Shown: positions 27,843 to 37,966 of the stretch, piece by piece
Position numbering within the stretch: the first letter of the stretch is position 1
Layout of the letters: every line of letters starts with the position of its first letter
Origin: Roseiarcus sp036489975
Lineage (GTDB): Bacteria > Pseudomonadota > Alphaproteobacteria > Rhizobiales > Beijerinckiaceae
Direction: 5' to 3'
Assembly (NCBI GenBank): GCA_036489975.1
Contig: DASXES010000075.1
Span: 1-64,000 of the forward strand
Length of the DNA: 64,000 nt
Program-made: the position numbers and the translations under genes
The notes under the pieces: model-generated
What the model was told of the DNA's origin: nothing
Database searches by the model: none
What the model saw: the letters and a program-made list of their open reading frames with translations, nothing else

Positions 27843-28595
27843 ATGAACACAGTTTATCGGCCTTTCTTCGCAGCCGGAGCGATGGTGGCGGCGGTTGTCG
27901 CCGCGTCGCCCGCCGATGCTGCGCTTCAGCTCGCTTTCGACATCAACGGCCTCCCGTTCGCTTGCGTGGATAATGGCGCCTGCGACACCAACCCGGCACT
28001 GGGCATTCTTAACATAGCCAACTCTGTGTTCGCCGGTGTCGACGTGAATGGCTCGATCCAGGTTTCGACTGGAACGCCGGCCAATCCTGGGCTCGACATC
28101 CTCAGCTCGTCATCCCTGTCGATTATCAACACGAATGGCGTGCCGGTGACCGGCAGCGCCGCCATCAGCGACACGGACTTCTCTTGGCCGGTCACTTCAT
28201 GGCAGACCTCTGGTTCCGGGACATTCGTTAAGGCGGCGGGAGCGTCCACCACGTTCAACTGGTACATCGATCCCACCAACACCCAGGGCGCCAATACCTC
28301 GACCGACACCCCTGGGATGCTGGTCACGACGTTTACACATCCCGCCACGTCGCAGGCCGACAGTTTCAGTACCGACGCCATCGGCTCGGTGACGCTGACC
28401 TCTCCCTTCTCGATGACAGAACAATTCACCCTTTCGCTTCCCCCTGGCGCAGAACTGCTGAGCCGCGGGCAGACCATAATCCTTGGGGTTCCCGAACCCT
28501 CGACCTGGGCGATGGGGCTGCTGGGATTTGCGTTCCTGGGCTTCACGGCCTATCGGCGGCGCAACAACCGGGCGACGCCGGCCTTCCAAGGCTAA
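27843..28595 (+). CDS. PEP-CTERM sorting domain protein
   Basis: A 250-residue exported protein with a signal peptide (FFAAGAMVAAVVAASPADA), a beta-rich middle with two cysteines (FACVDNGACDTN) that could form a disulfide, and a canonical sorting tail VPEPSTWAMGLLGFAFLGF followed by YRRRN. It differs in sequence from the other two PEP-CTERM proteins nearby. ATG 27843 has an AGGGGG ribosome site. Probably anchored or released at the cell surface after exosortase processing; function unknown. Confidence 0.87.
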   Translation: MNTVYRPFFAAGAMVAAVVAASPADAALQLAFDINGLPFACVDNGACDTNPALGILNIANSVFAGVDVNGSIQVSTGTPANPGLDILSSSSLSIINTNGVPVTGSAAISDTDFSWPVTSWQTSGSGTFVKAAGASTTFNWYIDPTNTQGANTSTDTPGMLVTTFTHPATSQADSFSTDAIGSVTLTSPFSMTEQFTLSLPPGAELLSRGQTIILGVPEPSTWAMGLLGFAFLGFTAYRRRNNRATPAFQG

Positions 28596-29393
28596 AGCTG
28601 CTCGGTTCAAGCCAGATCTGGGAACCCGCGTTCGGCGCCCCGACCTCGCCTGTCTGACCTGGTTTGTCCCGAAGGCGAGGCGCCTCGCTGCGCAGGGCTC
28701 GGCTACTCTACGTTCGTAAAACGTCAAATCTCCCGTCCGCAGACCACGCCCGCGCGGGAGGAGCCGCCGCAGCGTTGCCGGCGAACGTCCGCGCGCAAAT
28801 GCCGCGATCTTTCGGAGAGACCGGTCGCCAGACCGGCACGTAAGACGCAGACCTCATCGTCGCCGGCGACTTTGGACATTCGAGGATTTACGAAGGGTTA
28901 TTTGCCGGGGTGACGCTGGACCTTATACGCCCAAAATCGCTGCCGCGCTGATGCTACACTTGCCGCTTGGCGAAGAGCGCTGGCTAAAAAGTACCGGATA
29001 TACCGCGGCGCAACATTAATGGCGAGCGCTACAGCGGCAATTTCGCGGGCGCACGCCGGGCCCGAATGGCGCGGGCTGTCGCAACGCCCGGCGGTTATGT
29101 TTACAGGCTCCCGAGCGTCTAGACGGCGGCGACGTTTTTGTACCTCAATACACTGAATTAATTGATATTATCGCCGATGTAGACTGCCCACAATCGCCAC
29201 GCCGCCACGCGTCATTCCCTGCGGTCCGGCGTTGCGACGACCAGGGCGCAGTCGGCGCGGCGAGGTTAACATTCTCCAGTCCTTTTCCTGCAAATTAGCG
29301 ATTGGGCCTTGACTAATCCTCCCGCACCTGCTTGATTGCCGCTGCGGTGCTCTCGTAGTTACCTTTGCGGTGAACCTATCCTAGGGGGAGTTT
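28596..29393. other. 798-bp spacer between PEP-CTERM genes 2 and 3, no intact gene seen
   Basis: No frame here has convincing start, ribosome site and composition. It holds copy 2 of the coding remnant (28877-28961, its frame running on to a stop near 29018), a small inverted repeat CCGGTC-GCCA-GACCGG (28821-28836), and an AT-richer stretch (29130-29180). The last ~60 bp should hold the promoter of the third PEP-CTERM gene. I could not identify an insertion sequence. Confidence 0.55.
28877..28961 (+). repeat. Copy 2 of a duplicated coding remnant
   Basis: Partner of 27390-27475. The shared frame continues past the repeat for about 18 codons (LGEERWLKSTGYTAAQH then stop), so this copy may retain the true C-terminus of the lost protein. 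Confidence 0.6.
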
Positions 29394-30038
29394 ATGAAGA
29401 TTATTATCCCAACTTTAGCGGCCGCCTTCATCGCGACGGTGGGCGTTTCTACCTCTGCGCAAGCGGCGTTGATAGACTTCGGCGTTTCGGCGCTCGTGGG
29501 CTCGGACCTCAGCTACACGGGTGGCAGCCTAGATGCCTCGACGGCGTTCGACTTCGACGGCGCCCCGCTGGCGGTGACCTCAGTCGGTGCGGGTGACGCT
29601 TCGGGGCTGGAACAGTTTGCAGCCCCTTTCAACACTGCTGACATGTTTGTTAGCCTCAGCCCGACTGACATCATGTATGGCACCGGGACGCTTGGTACTC
29701 CCGTTATGAAGACATGGACGGCTGGCAACGGCGACGTGTTCACGGAAATGCTGACCGCCGTGAAACAGATTGATCGGTCCACGCCAAATGCGATCACTGT
29801 GACTTTGACAGGAACGGTAAGCGATAGTGCAGGCGTCTTCAACGGCACGCCTGTCGCGTTCATCTTGAGCGCAGATCAGGTTCGTGGGCCCGGCGGTGCT
29901 ATCAGTGCGGGTTTCACCAACACCTCCACGACGGTTCCGGAACCTGCGACGTGGGTGATGTTGGCCCTCGGTTTCGCTGGCCTCGGCTATGCGGCGGTTC
30001 GTCGGAGCGCGAAGGATAAGGCGGTTCTCGCCATCTGA
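29394..30038 (+). CDS. PEP-CTERM sorting domain protein, paralogue of 26617-27294
   Basis: A 214-residue exported protein: signal peptide ending near AQA, a middle domain clearly related to the first PEP-CTERM protein of the window (LIDFGVSALVGSDLSYTGG against the equivalent MVDFGVGAFGNSITYSGS), and the tail VPEPATWVMLALGFAGLGY with AVRRS. ATG 29394 has AGGGGGAG just upstream. A strong terminator follows. Surface role unknown; an exosortase must lie elsewhere. Confidence 0.87.
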   Translation: MKIIIPTLAAAFIATVGVSTSAQAALIDFGVSALVGSDLSYTGGSLDASTAFDFDGAPLAVTSVGAGDASGLEQFAAPFNTADMFVSLSPTDIMYGTGTLGTPVMKTWTAGNGDVFTEMLTAVKQIDRSTPNAITVTLTGTVSDSAGVFNGTPVAFILSADQVRGPGGAISAGFTNTSTTVPEPATWVMLALGFAGLGYAAVRRSAKDKAVLAI

Positions 30039-30063
30039 GTGCTTGGTTCGAAGGTCTGTTATC

Positions 30064-30090
30064 AAAAGGCCGCCCCCGGGCGGCCTTTTT
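30064..30090 (+). terminator. Rho-independent terminator after PEP-CTERM gene 3
   Basis: AAAGGCCGCC and GGCGGCCTTT pair around a short C/G-rich loop and run into TTTT, 26 nt after the stop. On the other strand the A-run also makes it usable for the converging mmcB unit. Confidence 0.85.
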
Positions 30091-30130
30091 CTTTGGCGCT
30101 GGTCGTCGCTTGTTGCTGGAACGGAGCCCA

Positions 30131-30601
30131 CTATTCCGGCGCGGCCGCGGGATCGGTCAGGCGGTGTAGCCGGTCCGCAGCCGTCTGGGCGAAGCGCAGC
30201 AGGAGCGCGCGGCGGCTGGCGGGAGCCATGCGCTTGAGTTCGGCTTCGCGCGCGATCTCCGCGCCATAAGTGTCGGCGACGATGAGGCCCGCCTCCAGAG
30301 GCATCAGGTCGACGGGCGTGTGCTCCGAGATGGCGAAATAAAGCCGGTCGCAGCAGGCGGCGTAGTCGCGCCACTTGCGGTCGGCGCGAAAGTCCGCCGG
30401 CGACGATTTGATCTCGACGATCAGCACTTCGCCGTCGCGATTGACCGCCGCAATGTCGGCGCGGCGCCCGTCGGTCAGCGGCAATTCAGTCAGGCTGGAG
30501 AAGCCGTGCGCCCGGAGCAGCCGCCGCACGCCGCGCGCGATCATCAGCGCCGTCTCGGATTGCCGTCCATCGACCGGCGGCGCTGACAATCCCTCCCACA
30601 T
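30131..30601 (-). CDS. mmcB: MmcB family DNA repair protein
   Basis: A 156-residue protein matching the MmcB family (formerly DUF1052) of alphaproteobacteria: ELPLTDGRRADIAAVN, GEVLIVEIKSSPADFRADRK and WRDYAACCDRLYFAI in order. The D...E-x-K pattern in DI...EIK is that of a PD-(D/E)xK nuclease-like fold. In Caulobacter MmcB is linked to DNA damage tolerance. Unusually, it is the last gene of the dpp-GMC unit: its ATG overlaps the GMC oxidoreductase stop by 1 nt (TGATG). No LexA box is evident in front of it. Confidence 0.88.
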   Translation of the reverse strand: MWEGLSAPPVDGRQSETALMIARGVRRLLRAHGFSSLTELPLTDGRRADIAAVNRDGEVLIVEIKSSPADFRADRKWRDYAACCDRLYFAISEHTPVDLMPLEAGLIVADTYGAEIAREAELKRMAPASRRALLLRFAQTAADRLHRLTDPAAAPE

Positions 30602-32214
30602 CAGACCGCTCTCGCGTCGGCAAGGATCATCTCGGCCGCTTTTTCAGCGATCATCATGGTCGGCGAGCCGGTGTTGCCGGAGGTGATGCGCGGCATGACC
30701 GACGCGTCAGCGACCCGCAAGCCGGCAAGGCCATGGACCCTGAGCCGTTCGTCGACCACGGCGGAAGGATCCCGCGCCAACCCCATCTTCGCCGTCCCAA
30801 CGGGATGGAAGATCGTAGTGCCGATCTCGCTCGCCGCCTGCATAAGCTGATCGTCCGACTGCAGGTTTGCGCCAGGCTTGAGCTCTTTGGGCGCGTAACG
30901 CGCGAGGGCGGCCGAGGCGGCGAGGCGGCGGGTCAGCCGGATCGAGTCCACGGCGACCCGCCGGTCGGCCAGCGTCGAGAGATAGTTCGGCTGGATGATG
31001 GGCGCGGCCAGCGGATCGGCGCTTGCGGCATGAGTCGAGCCCCGGCTTTCGGGCCGTAGGTTGCACACGCTGATCGTGATCGCCGGATAGGCGTGCATGG
31101 GTTCGCCGAAACGGTCGAGCGACAGCGGCTGGACATGGAATTCTATATTGGCGCTGGCGTAGTCGGGCGCGGACTTCGTAAACAGGCCAAGCTGCGACGG
31201 CGCCATGGTCAAGGGCCCGCGCCGTCGAACGCCATAGTCGAGCCCCATCATCGCCCGCTTGAAGAGCGACTGGTAATCGACATTGAGCGTGCGCACCCCT
31301 TCGACGCCAAAGATCGCGCGCAGCTGCAGATGATCCTGCAGGTTTTCGCCCACTCCCGGCAGCGGGTGGACGACCGCGGCGCCGATCGCCTGGAGACGAT
31401 CCGGCGCGCCGACGCCCGAAAGCTCGAGCAACTGTGGCGAGCCGATCGCCCCGGCCGCCAGGATGACCTCCCCTTTCGCGCGCGCCTCGCGGCGGACGCC
31501 GCCGTGGGCGTAGCGCAAGCCCGTGGCGCGCCGGCCGTCGAACAGAATGCGCTCGACATGCGCCCCGGTCACGAGATTGAGATTCGGGCGCTTGAGGATC
31601 GGCTTCAAAAACGCCGTCGCCGCGCTCCAGCGCCGGCCGCGGCGCTGATTGACCTCAAAATAGCCCGAGCCCTCGTTCTCGCCCTGGTTGAAGTCGTCGA
31701 TCTTCGGGATGCCGATTTCGGCCCCGGCTTCGCGCACTGCGTCGAGGACCGGCCAGGAGACGCGCGGGCGCTCGACCCGCCACTCGCCGCCCGTCCCGTG
31801 CAGCGCGCCGCCGCCGCCGTGATGATCCTCCTGGCGGAGGAAGTAGGGCAGCACGTCGTCCCAACCCCAGCCGGCGAGGCCAAGCTGGCGCCAGCCGTCA
31901 TAATCGGCCGCCTGGCCGCGCATATAGATCATCGCGTTGATGGCTGAGCATCCGCCGACCACCCGGCCGCGTGGATAGGCGATCGAGCGGCCGCCGAGGT
32001 TCGGCTCAGGAGCGGTCTTGAACATCCAGTCGGCGCGCGGATTGCCGATCGCGTAGAGATAGCCGACGGGAATATGGAACCAGATCCAGTTGTCCCGGCC
32101 GCCGGCCTCGACAATGAGCACGCGGTTTTTGGGGTCGCGGCTCAAGCGATTGGCGAGCACGCAGCCGGCCGAACCGGCGCCGACCACAATGAAATCATAA
32201 GTCTCCGCGCTCAT
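30601..32214 (-). CDS. GMC-family FAD-dependent oxidoreductase (choline-dehydrogenase-like)
   Basis: A 537-residue flavoenzyme. The ADP-binding fold is GAGSAGCVLANRLS (12-25), followed by the GMC signatures RGRVVGGCSAINAMIY and GAIGSPQLLELSGVG, and the C-terminal active-site region HPVGTAKMG and SGNTGSPTMMIAEK. It oxidises an alcohol, as BetA does with choline, but the GMC family is broad and the substrate is not certain. Its start overlaps the stop of the upstream ATPase gene by 4 bp, so it is translated with the peptide-type ABC transporter and probably acts on its cargo. Confidence 0.9.
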   Translation of the reverse strand: MSAETYDFIVVGAGSAGCVLANRLSRDPKNRVLIVEAGGRDNWIWFHIPVGYLYAIGNPRADWMFKTAPEPNLGGRSIAYPRGRVVGGCSAINAMIYMRGQAADYDGWRQLGLAGWGWDDVLPYFLRQEDHHGGGGALHGTGGEWRVERPRVSWPVLDAVREAGAEIGIPKIDDFNQGENEGSGYFEVNQRRGRRWSAATAFLKPILKRPNLNLVTGAHVERILFDGRRATGLRYAHGGVRREARAKGEVILAAGAIGSPQLLELSGVGAPDRLQAIGAAVVHPLPGVGENLQDHLQLRAIFGVEGVRTLNVDYQSLFKRAMMGLDYGVRRRGPLTMAPSQLGLFTKSAPDYASANIEFHVQPLSLDRFGEPMHAYPAITISVCNLRPESRGSTHAASADPLAAPIIQPNYLSTLADRRVAVDSIRLTRRLAASAALARYAPKELKPGANLQSDDQLMQAASEIGTTIFHPVGTAKMGLARDPSAVVDERLRVHGLAGLRVADASVMPRITSGNTGSPTMMIAEKAAEMILADARAV

Positions 32215-33173
32215 GCCGCGACCCCCCAGCAGGCGACGTCGCGCCCTTGCTTCAGCTCAAGCGGCGGCTTTTCGACCCGGCAACGATCGAAGGCCAAGCG
32301 GCAGCGCGGATGGAACGGACATCCCGGCGGCGGCGCGAACGGCGAGGGCGGCTCGCCGGAGAGCAGGATTCGCTCGCGCCTGATGGCTGGGTCGGCGACC
32401 GGCGTCGCGGACAGAAGCGCGCGAGTATATGGATGCTGCGGGCTCTCAAAGACCGCGGCGCGCCCGCCAAGCTCAACCGTATTCCCGAGGTAGATCACCA
32501 TCACCTCGTCGGCAATATGCCGCACGACCGAGAGGTCGTGCGAGACGAACACATAGGCGAGCGCAAACTCCTCCTGCAAGCTGGCGAGCAGATTGAGCGC
32601 CTGCGCGCGGATCGAGACATCCAGCGCGGACACCGGCTCGTCGAGCACCAGAATCTTCGGTTTCAGCATGAGCGCGCGGGCGATGGCGATCCGCTGCCGT
32701 TGGCCCCCGGAGAACATGTGCGGGTAGCGATGATAAGTTTCGGGCCTGAGGCCCACCTTGGCCATGATCGACAAAGCCTCCGCCTTGCGCTCGCCGGCGC
32801 TGAGGCCGGTGTTCACGAGCAGCGGCTCCTCGAGCGCCTTGCCGATCGTCTGGCGTGGGTTGAGCGAGCCAAACGGGTTCTGGAACACGATCTGGATTTC
32901 CGTTCTCAGGCGCGCCCGCGTCGCCGCGCTTGCGCGAGCGACCTCTTCGCCATCGATCAGGAGCGAGCCGGTGGTCGGGGTCTCGATCAAAGTCAGGAGC
33001 CGCGCCAGCGTCGATTTCCCGGAGCCGGATTCGCCGACCACCGCCAGCGTGCGCCCGGCCCGCAGCGAAAAGGACACGCCATTCAGCGCATGAATCGTTG
33101 CACGCGACCGGAAGGCGCCGCGCGAGACCGAGTAATCGCGAGTCAGCGCCCTCGCCTCGAGCACGGCGCTCAC
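32211..33173 (-). CDS. Dipeptide/oligopeptide-type ABC transporter ATP-binding protein (DppF-like)
   Basis: A 320-residue ATPase: Walker A GESGSGKSTLAR, signature FSGGQRQRIAIARAL, Walker B KILVLDEPVSALD, H-loop VSHDLSV, and the C-terminal oligopeptide-transporter domain with a cysteine pattern (CPFHPRCRLAFDRC) that in DppF/OppF relatives may bind an iron-sulfur cluster. It pairs with the DppD-like ATPase encoded just upstream. Both ends overlap neighbours by 4 bp. Confidence 0.94.
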   Translation of the reverse strand: MSAVLEARALTRDYSVSRGAFRSRATIHALNGVSFSLRAGRTLAVVGESGSGKSTLARLLTLIETPTTGSLLIDGEEVARASAATRARLRTEIQIVFQNPFGSLNPRQTIGKALEEPLLVNTGLSAGERKAEALSIMAKVGLRPETYHRYPHMFSGGQRQRIAIARALMLKPKILVLDEPVSALDVSIRAQALNLLASLQEEFALAYVFVSHDLSVVRHIADEVMVIYLGNTVELGGRAAVFESPQHPYTRALLSATPVADPAIRRERILLSGEPPSPFAPPPGCPFHPRCRLAFDRCRVEKPPLELKQGRDVACWGVAA

Positions 33174-34173
33174 GACTGCGCCCCCTGCAGTTCAAGCGGG
33201 CTCGGAATCCCACCGACGAGCGGGGTCAGACATCTCGCGCGGCCAAGGGCCGGCTCCGCGGGCGGCGGCTCAGCATCATGGCAGGCATCGAAAACGAAGC
33301 CGCAGCGCGGCGCGAACAGGCAGCCTCGCGGCCGGTCGAACGGCCCTGGCACGATGCCCGGAATCGCGGGCAGGCGCCGCTCGTTCGCACGCTCGGGCAA
33401 CGCCGCCAGAAGCGCGGCGGTATAGGGATGGTGCGGATCGGCGAAGAGTTCGCGCGTGCCGTTCGTCTCCATTTGCTGGCCGGCGTATTGGACGATGACC
33501 CGGTCGGCGGTCTCGGCGACGACCCCCATGTCGTGAGTGATGAGCACGAGCCCCATGCCGTTGTCGCGGCGCTCCCGCATCAGAAGATCGAGGATTTGCG
33601 CCTGGATGGTGACGTCGAGCGCCGTGGTCGGCTCGTCCGCGATCAGGAGTTTGGGCCGGCAGGCGAGCGCCATGGCGATCATGACCCGCTGGCTCATGCC
33701 CCCCGAAAGCTGGTGGGGATAGGCGCGGGCGCGACGCTCGGGATCGGGAATGCCGACCTCGGCCAGAAGTTCGACGACGCGTCGGCCACGTTCGGCCCGT
33801 TTGAGATTCGTGTGCGCATTCAGCGTTTCGGCGATCTGAAAGCCGACGGTGAAGCATGGATTGAGCGACGACATCGGCTCCTGGAAGATCATCGCCATGT
33901 CCTTGCCCGCGATCCGGCGCCGCTCGTTCGCGGTCACCGACATGAGATCAACGCCGTCGAAGGCCATTCGGTCGGCGGACACGGTCGCGGCGGGAGGCAA
34001 GAGGCCCATCGCCGCCAGCATCGCCACCGACTTGCCGGAACCGGATTCGCCGACGATCGCAAGCACCTCGTCGCGTTCAAGCGTCAGCTCGAACCCATCC
34101 ACCGCCGTGAACGGCCCATGGCGGGTGGCGAACGAGACGGAAAGATTGCGGATTTCGAGAAGGGGCGGCGCCA

Positions 34174-34177
<4 letters not shown>
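33170..34177 (-). CDS. Dipeptide/oligopeptide-type ABC transporter ATP-binding protein (DppD-like)
   Basis: A 335-residue ATPase with Walker A GESGSGKSVAML, signature LSGGMSQRVMIAMAL, Walker B KLLIADEPTTALD and the family C-terminal extension (GCLFAPRCGFVFDAC). It forms the ATP-driven half of the importer with the DppF-like protein. It overlaps dppC upstream and the DppF-like gene downstream by 4 bp each. Confidence 0.94.
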
Positions 34178-35083
<906 letters not shown>

Positions 35084-35094
<11 letters not shown>

Positions 35095-36097
35095 GGCGGA
35101 TCCTCGGATCGATCAGGCCGTAGACGAGATCGACGATCAGATTGACGAGAACCACGACGGCGGAGATCAGCAGAACGCCGCCCTGCAGCGCCGGATAATC
35201 GCGCCGGCCGATCGATTCGATGAGCCAGTGGCCGACGCCTGGCCAGGAGAAGATCGTCTCCGTCAGCACCGCCCCGGCCATCAGGCCGGAAACCGAGAGG
35301 CCGATCACCGTCACCACTGGCAGGAGCGCATTGCGAAGAGCATGAACGCCGATGACTCGGGCCGGGGACAGGCCTTTGGCGCGCGCGGTGCGCACATAAT
35401 CCTCGCTTAAGACTTCGAGCATCGAGGAGCGGGTCATGCGGGCGATGGTCGCGAGCGGGATCGTGCCGAGCACGATCGCCGGCAGGATGAGATGGCGCAG
35501 GGCGTCGACGAAGGCGCCCGGCTGGTCCGAGAGCAGCGCGTCGATGGTCATGAATCCGGTCGGCTGATCGAATGAATATTTGATGAGGTCGATCCGGCCC
35601 GAAACGGGGAGCAAGCCGAGCCGCACCGACACGAACATGATGAGCAGGAGGCCCCACCAGAAAATCGGCATCGAATAGCCGAACAGCGACACCGTCATCA
35701 GCGCCTGATCGTAAAATCCGCCCCGCTTGACCGCGGCCAGCGCCCCGGCCGGAGCCCCGATCGCAATCGCAAACAGCATGGCGAAGAACGAGAGCTCGAG
35801 CGTCGCGGGAAACAGCGTCAGAAACTCGGTCAGTACTTTCTGCTGCGACGATAGGGAGACGCCGAAGTCGCCATGCGCGAGGCGCCAGACATAACTGAGG
35901 AACTGCCGCCACACCGGTTGGTCAAGGCCGAGCTGATGCCGAAAATAGGCGAGGCGCTCGGCCGACATGACGTGCTCGCCGGTCCTCACCTCGACCGGGT
36001 CGCCCGGCACGAGCCGGATCGCGACGAAAGTTAAAAACATCAGCGCCAGAAAGGTCGGGATGGTCAGCGCGATGCGGCGAAGGAAGTAAGCGAGCAT
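35084..36097 (-). CDS. Dipeptide/oligopeptide-type ABC transporter permease (DppB-like)
   Basis: A 337-residue permease starting with the usual MLAYFLRRIALTIPTFLAL helix, followed by RLVPGDPVEV, a periplasmic stretch, five further helices and the EAA loop (MLEVLSEDYVRTARAKGLS, HALRNALLPVVTVIG). It is separated from the binding-protein gene by 59 bp that hold a strong hairpin. Confidence 0.93.
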
Positions 36098-36115
36098 GGC
36101 CGGTCCAAAACCAAC

Positions 36116-36146
36116 GGGCTCCGCCTGAAATCGACTGGCGGAGCCC
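36116..36146 (-). promoter_or_regulatory. Intercistronic hairpin between binding-protein and permease genes
   Basis: Perfect 10-bp arms GGGCTCCGCC and GGCGGAGCCC around an 11-nt loop, without a T-run. In binding-protein-dependent transport operons such hairpins typically protect the upstream mRNA and lower permease expression; that role is inferred here. Confidence 0.65.
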
Positions 36147-36156
36147 GCGCCGGCCT

Positions 36157-37746
36157 TTACTTGAGGTCGACGCCTTCGAACGCATGCGTTCCGAGCGGGC
36201 TCTGCTTATAGCCGGTCACATTCGAGCGCATGGCTTCGAACACGATCGAATGGGCGACGAGAAGCTCGGGCTGCTCGTCATGTTCGATCTGCTGCATCCG
36301 CTGATAGAGCTTGGCGCGCTCGGCCTGATCGGGAAGCGTTCGCGCCTTGACCAGAAGATCGTTGAACTCCGCGTTGCACCATTTGGGCAGGTTGTTGTTG
36401 ACCGGCTTGCCGTCGACGCAGCTGTCGAGAAAAAAGAAATTGTCCGGATCGCCGTTGTCGCCGGTCCAGCCCAATTGCCCCGTCATGTCCTCGCCGGCCT
36501 GCATGCGCTTTCGGTATTCGCCCCACTCGTAGGTGACGAGCTTCGCGTTGACGCCGATCTTGGCGAGGTCGGCCTGTATCATCTCGCCGATGCGCTTGCC
36601 ATTGGGGTTATAGGGCCGCGACACCGGCTGGTACCAGAGATCGATGTCGAGCGGCGTCTTGACGCCAGCGGCGGCGAGCATCGCCTTAGCCTTCTCGGGG
36701 TCGTAAGGCACGTCGGGAATCTTGTCGTCGTAGGACCACATGGTCGAGGGAATGAGAGTCGTCGCCTTCGCGCCGGCGCCGAGAAAGACGTCCTTGATGA
36801 TCGCGTCGCGGTCGACCGCCATCGCCAGCGCCTGCCGCACTTCCTTCTTGTCCAGCGGCGGCTTGGTGAGATTGAAGGCCCAGAACAGAACGTTGAGGCC
36901 GGGCGCGTGGATCACCTTGAGGGTCGGGTCCTTCTCCATCTCGGCAAGGTCGGCCGGCCGTGGATAGGCGTTGACGTGGCATTCGCCGGCCTTCAGCTTG
37001 GCGTAGCGCGCCGTGGCGTCGGGGGTGATGGCGAAAACGAGATCGTCGACCAGCGGCTTCTCGCCGTAATAGTCCTTGTTCGCCTTGTAGCGGATGACGG
37101 AATCCTTCTGATAGGAGACGAACGAGAACGGTCCAGTGCCGACCGGAACCTGGTCGAACTGCTCGGGCGTTCCTTTCTTGAGCAGGAAGTCGGCGTATTC
37201 CTTCGACCCGATCGCCATGAAGTCCATCGCCAGGTTGGCGAGGATCGCGACATTGGGCGTCTTCAGCTTCATCACGATCGTGTAGTCGTCCCTCTTCTCC
37301 ACTGAATCGAGCAGCTTCGGCATGTCCATGTCGTTGAAATAGTCGTAGCCGCCGCCGGAGACCTTGTAATAGGGATTGTCGGGCTTCCATTGGCGATCGA
37401 TCGAAAACAGGACGTCGTCGGCGTTGAAGTCGCGCGTCGGCTTGAAGTCCTTCGTCGAATGGAACTTGACCCCCTTGCGGAGGTGGAAGGTGATGGTCTT
37501 GCCGCCGTCGGTCACTTCCCAGCTTTCGGCAAGGCCCGGAACGACCTCGGTCGTGCCGCGTTTGAATTCGGTCAGGCGATTGTAGACAGGCCGCGCCGCA
37601 TCGAAGCTGGTGCCGGTGGTGTTGATCGCTGGAGTGAAATTCTCCGGACTGCCTTCCGAGCAATAGACCAGGGTCTTGGCCGACGTCAGGCTCACGCCCG
37701 CGAGCAGGGCCGCCAGTCCGAGGCCGGCGAACGTGAGCGCTTTCAT
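36157..37746 (-). CDS. Dipeptide-type ABC transporter substrate-binding protein (family 5, DppA-like)
   Basis: A 529-residue exported binding protein. Signal peptide MKALTFAGLGLAALLAGV...SAK, then the family-5 fold: LVYCSEGSPENFTPAI, VPGLAESWEV, FHLRKGVKFHS, VGTGPFSF and QLGWTGDNGDPDNFF near the C-terminus, all close to DppA. Start at 37746 has AGGAGG at the right distance. DppA relatives bind dipeptides but also haem or other small molecules; the linked GMC oxidoreductase and the divergent Rieske oxygenase suggest a modified or methylated amine as cargo. First gene of the unit. Confidence 0.93.
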   Translation of the reverse strand: MKALTFAGLGLAALLAGVSLTSAKTLVYCSEGSPENFTPAINTTGTSFDAARPVYNRLTEFKRGTTEVVPGLAESWEVTDGGKTITFHLRKGVKFHSTKDFKPTRDFNADDVLFSIDRQWKPDNPYYKVSGGGYDYFNDMDMPKLLDSVEKRDDYTIVMKLKTPNVAILANLAMDFMAIGSKEYADFLLKKGTPEQFDQVPVGTGPFSFVSYQKDSVIRYKANKDYYGEKPLVDDLVFAITPDATARYAKLKAGECHVNAYPRPADLAEMEKDPTLKVIHAPGLNVLFWAFNLTKPPLDKKEVRQALAMAVDRDAIIKDVFLGAGAKATTLIPSTMWSYDDKIPDVPYDPEKAKAMLAAAGVKTPLDIDLWYQPVSRPYNPNGKRIGEMIQADLAKIGVNAKLVTYEWGEYRKRMQAGEDMTGQLGWTGDNGDPDNFFFLDSCVDGKPVNNNLPKWCNAEFNDLLVKARTLPDQAERAKLYQRMQQIEHDEQPELLVAHSIVFEAMRSNVTGYKQSPLGTHAFEGVDLK

Positions 37747-37966
37747 TGCATGTCCTCCTTGACGACAGGTCGCGACCATGAGCGTTGGTTAGTTATCGAA
37801 GCCCTTTTTCGCTTGCAGTGCAATGGGCGCGGGACGGCGCGGCAGCGCCCCTAGAGACGGAATAGCCTCAACTGAAAAACCCGCGCGACTCGTCTCTTGC
37901 TTGTGTGCATTATCTGGTTCGCGCATTGATCCGGCGAGGCCGCGACGGTCAGGTGGGATTTAGGAC

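Noticed and set aside
28596..29393. Possible insertion sequence in the long PEP-CTERM spacer
   Set aside because: No transposase frame, no clear terminal inverted repeats and no target duplication could be found by eye.
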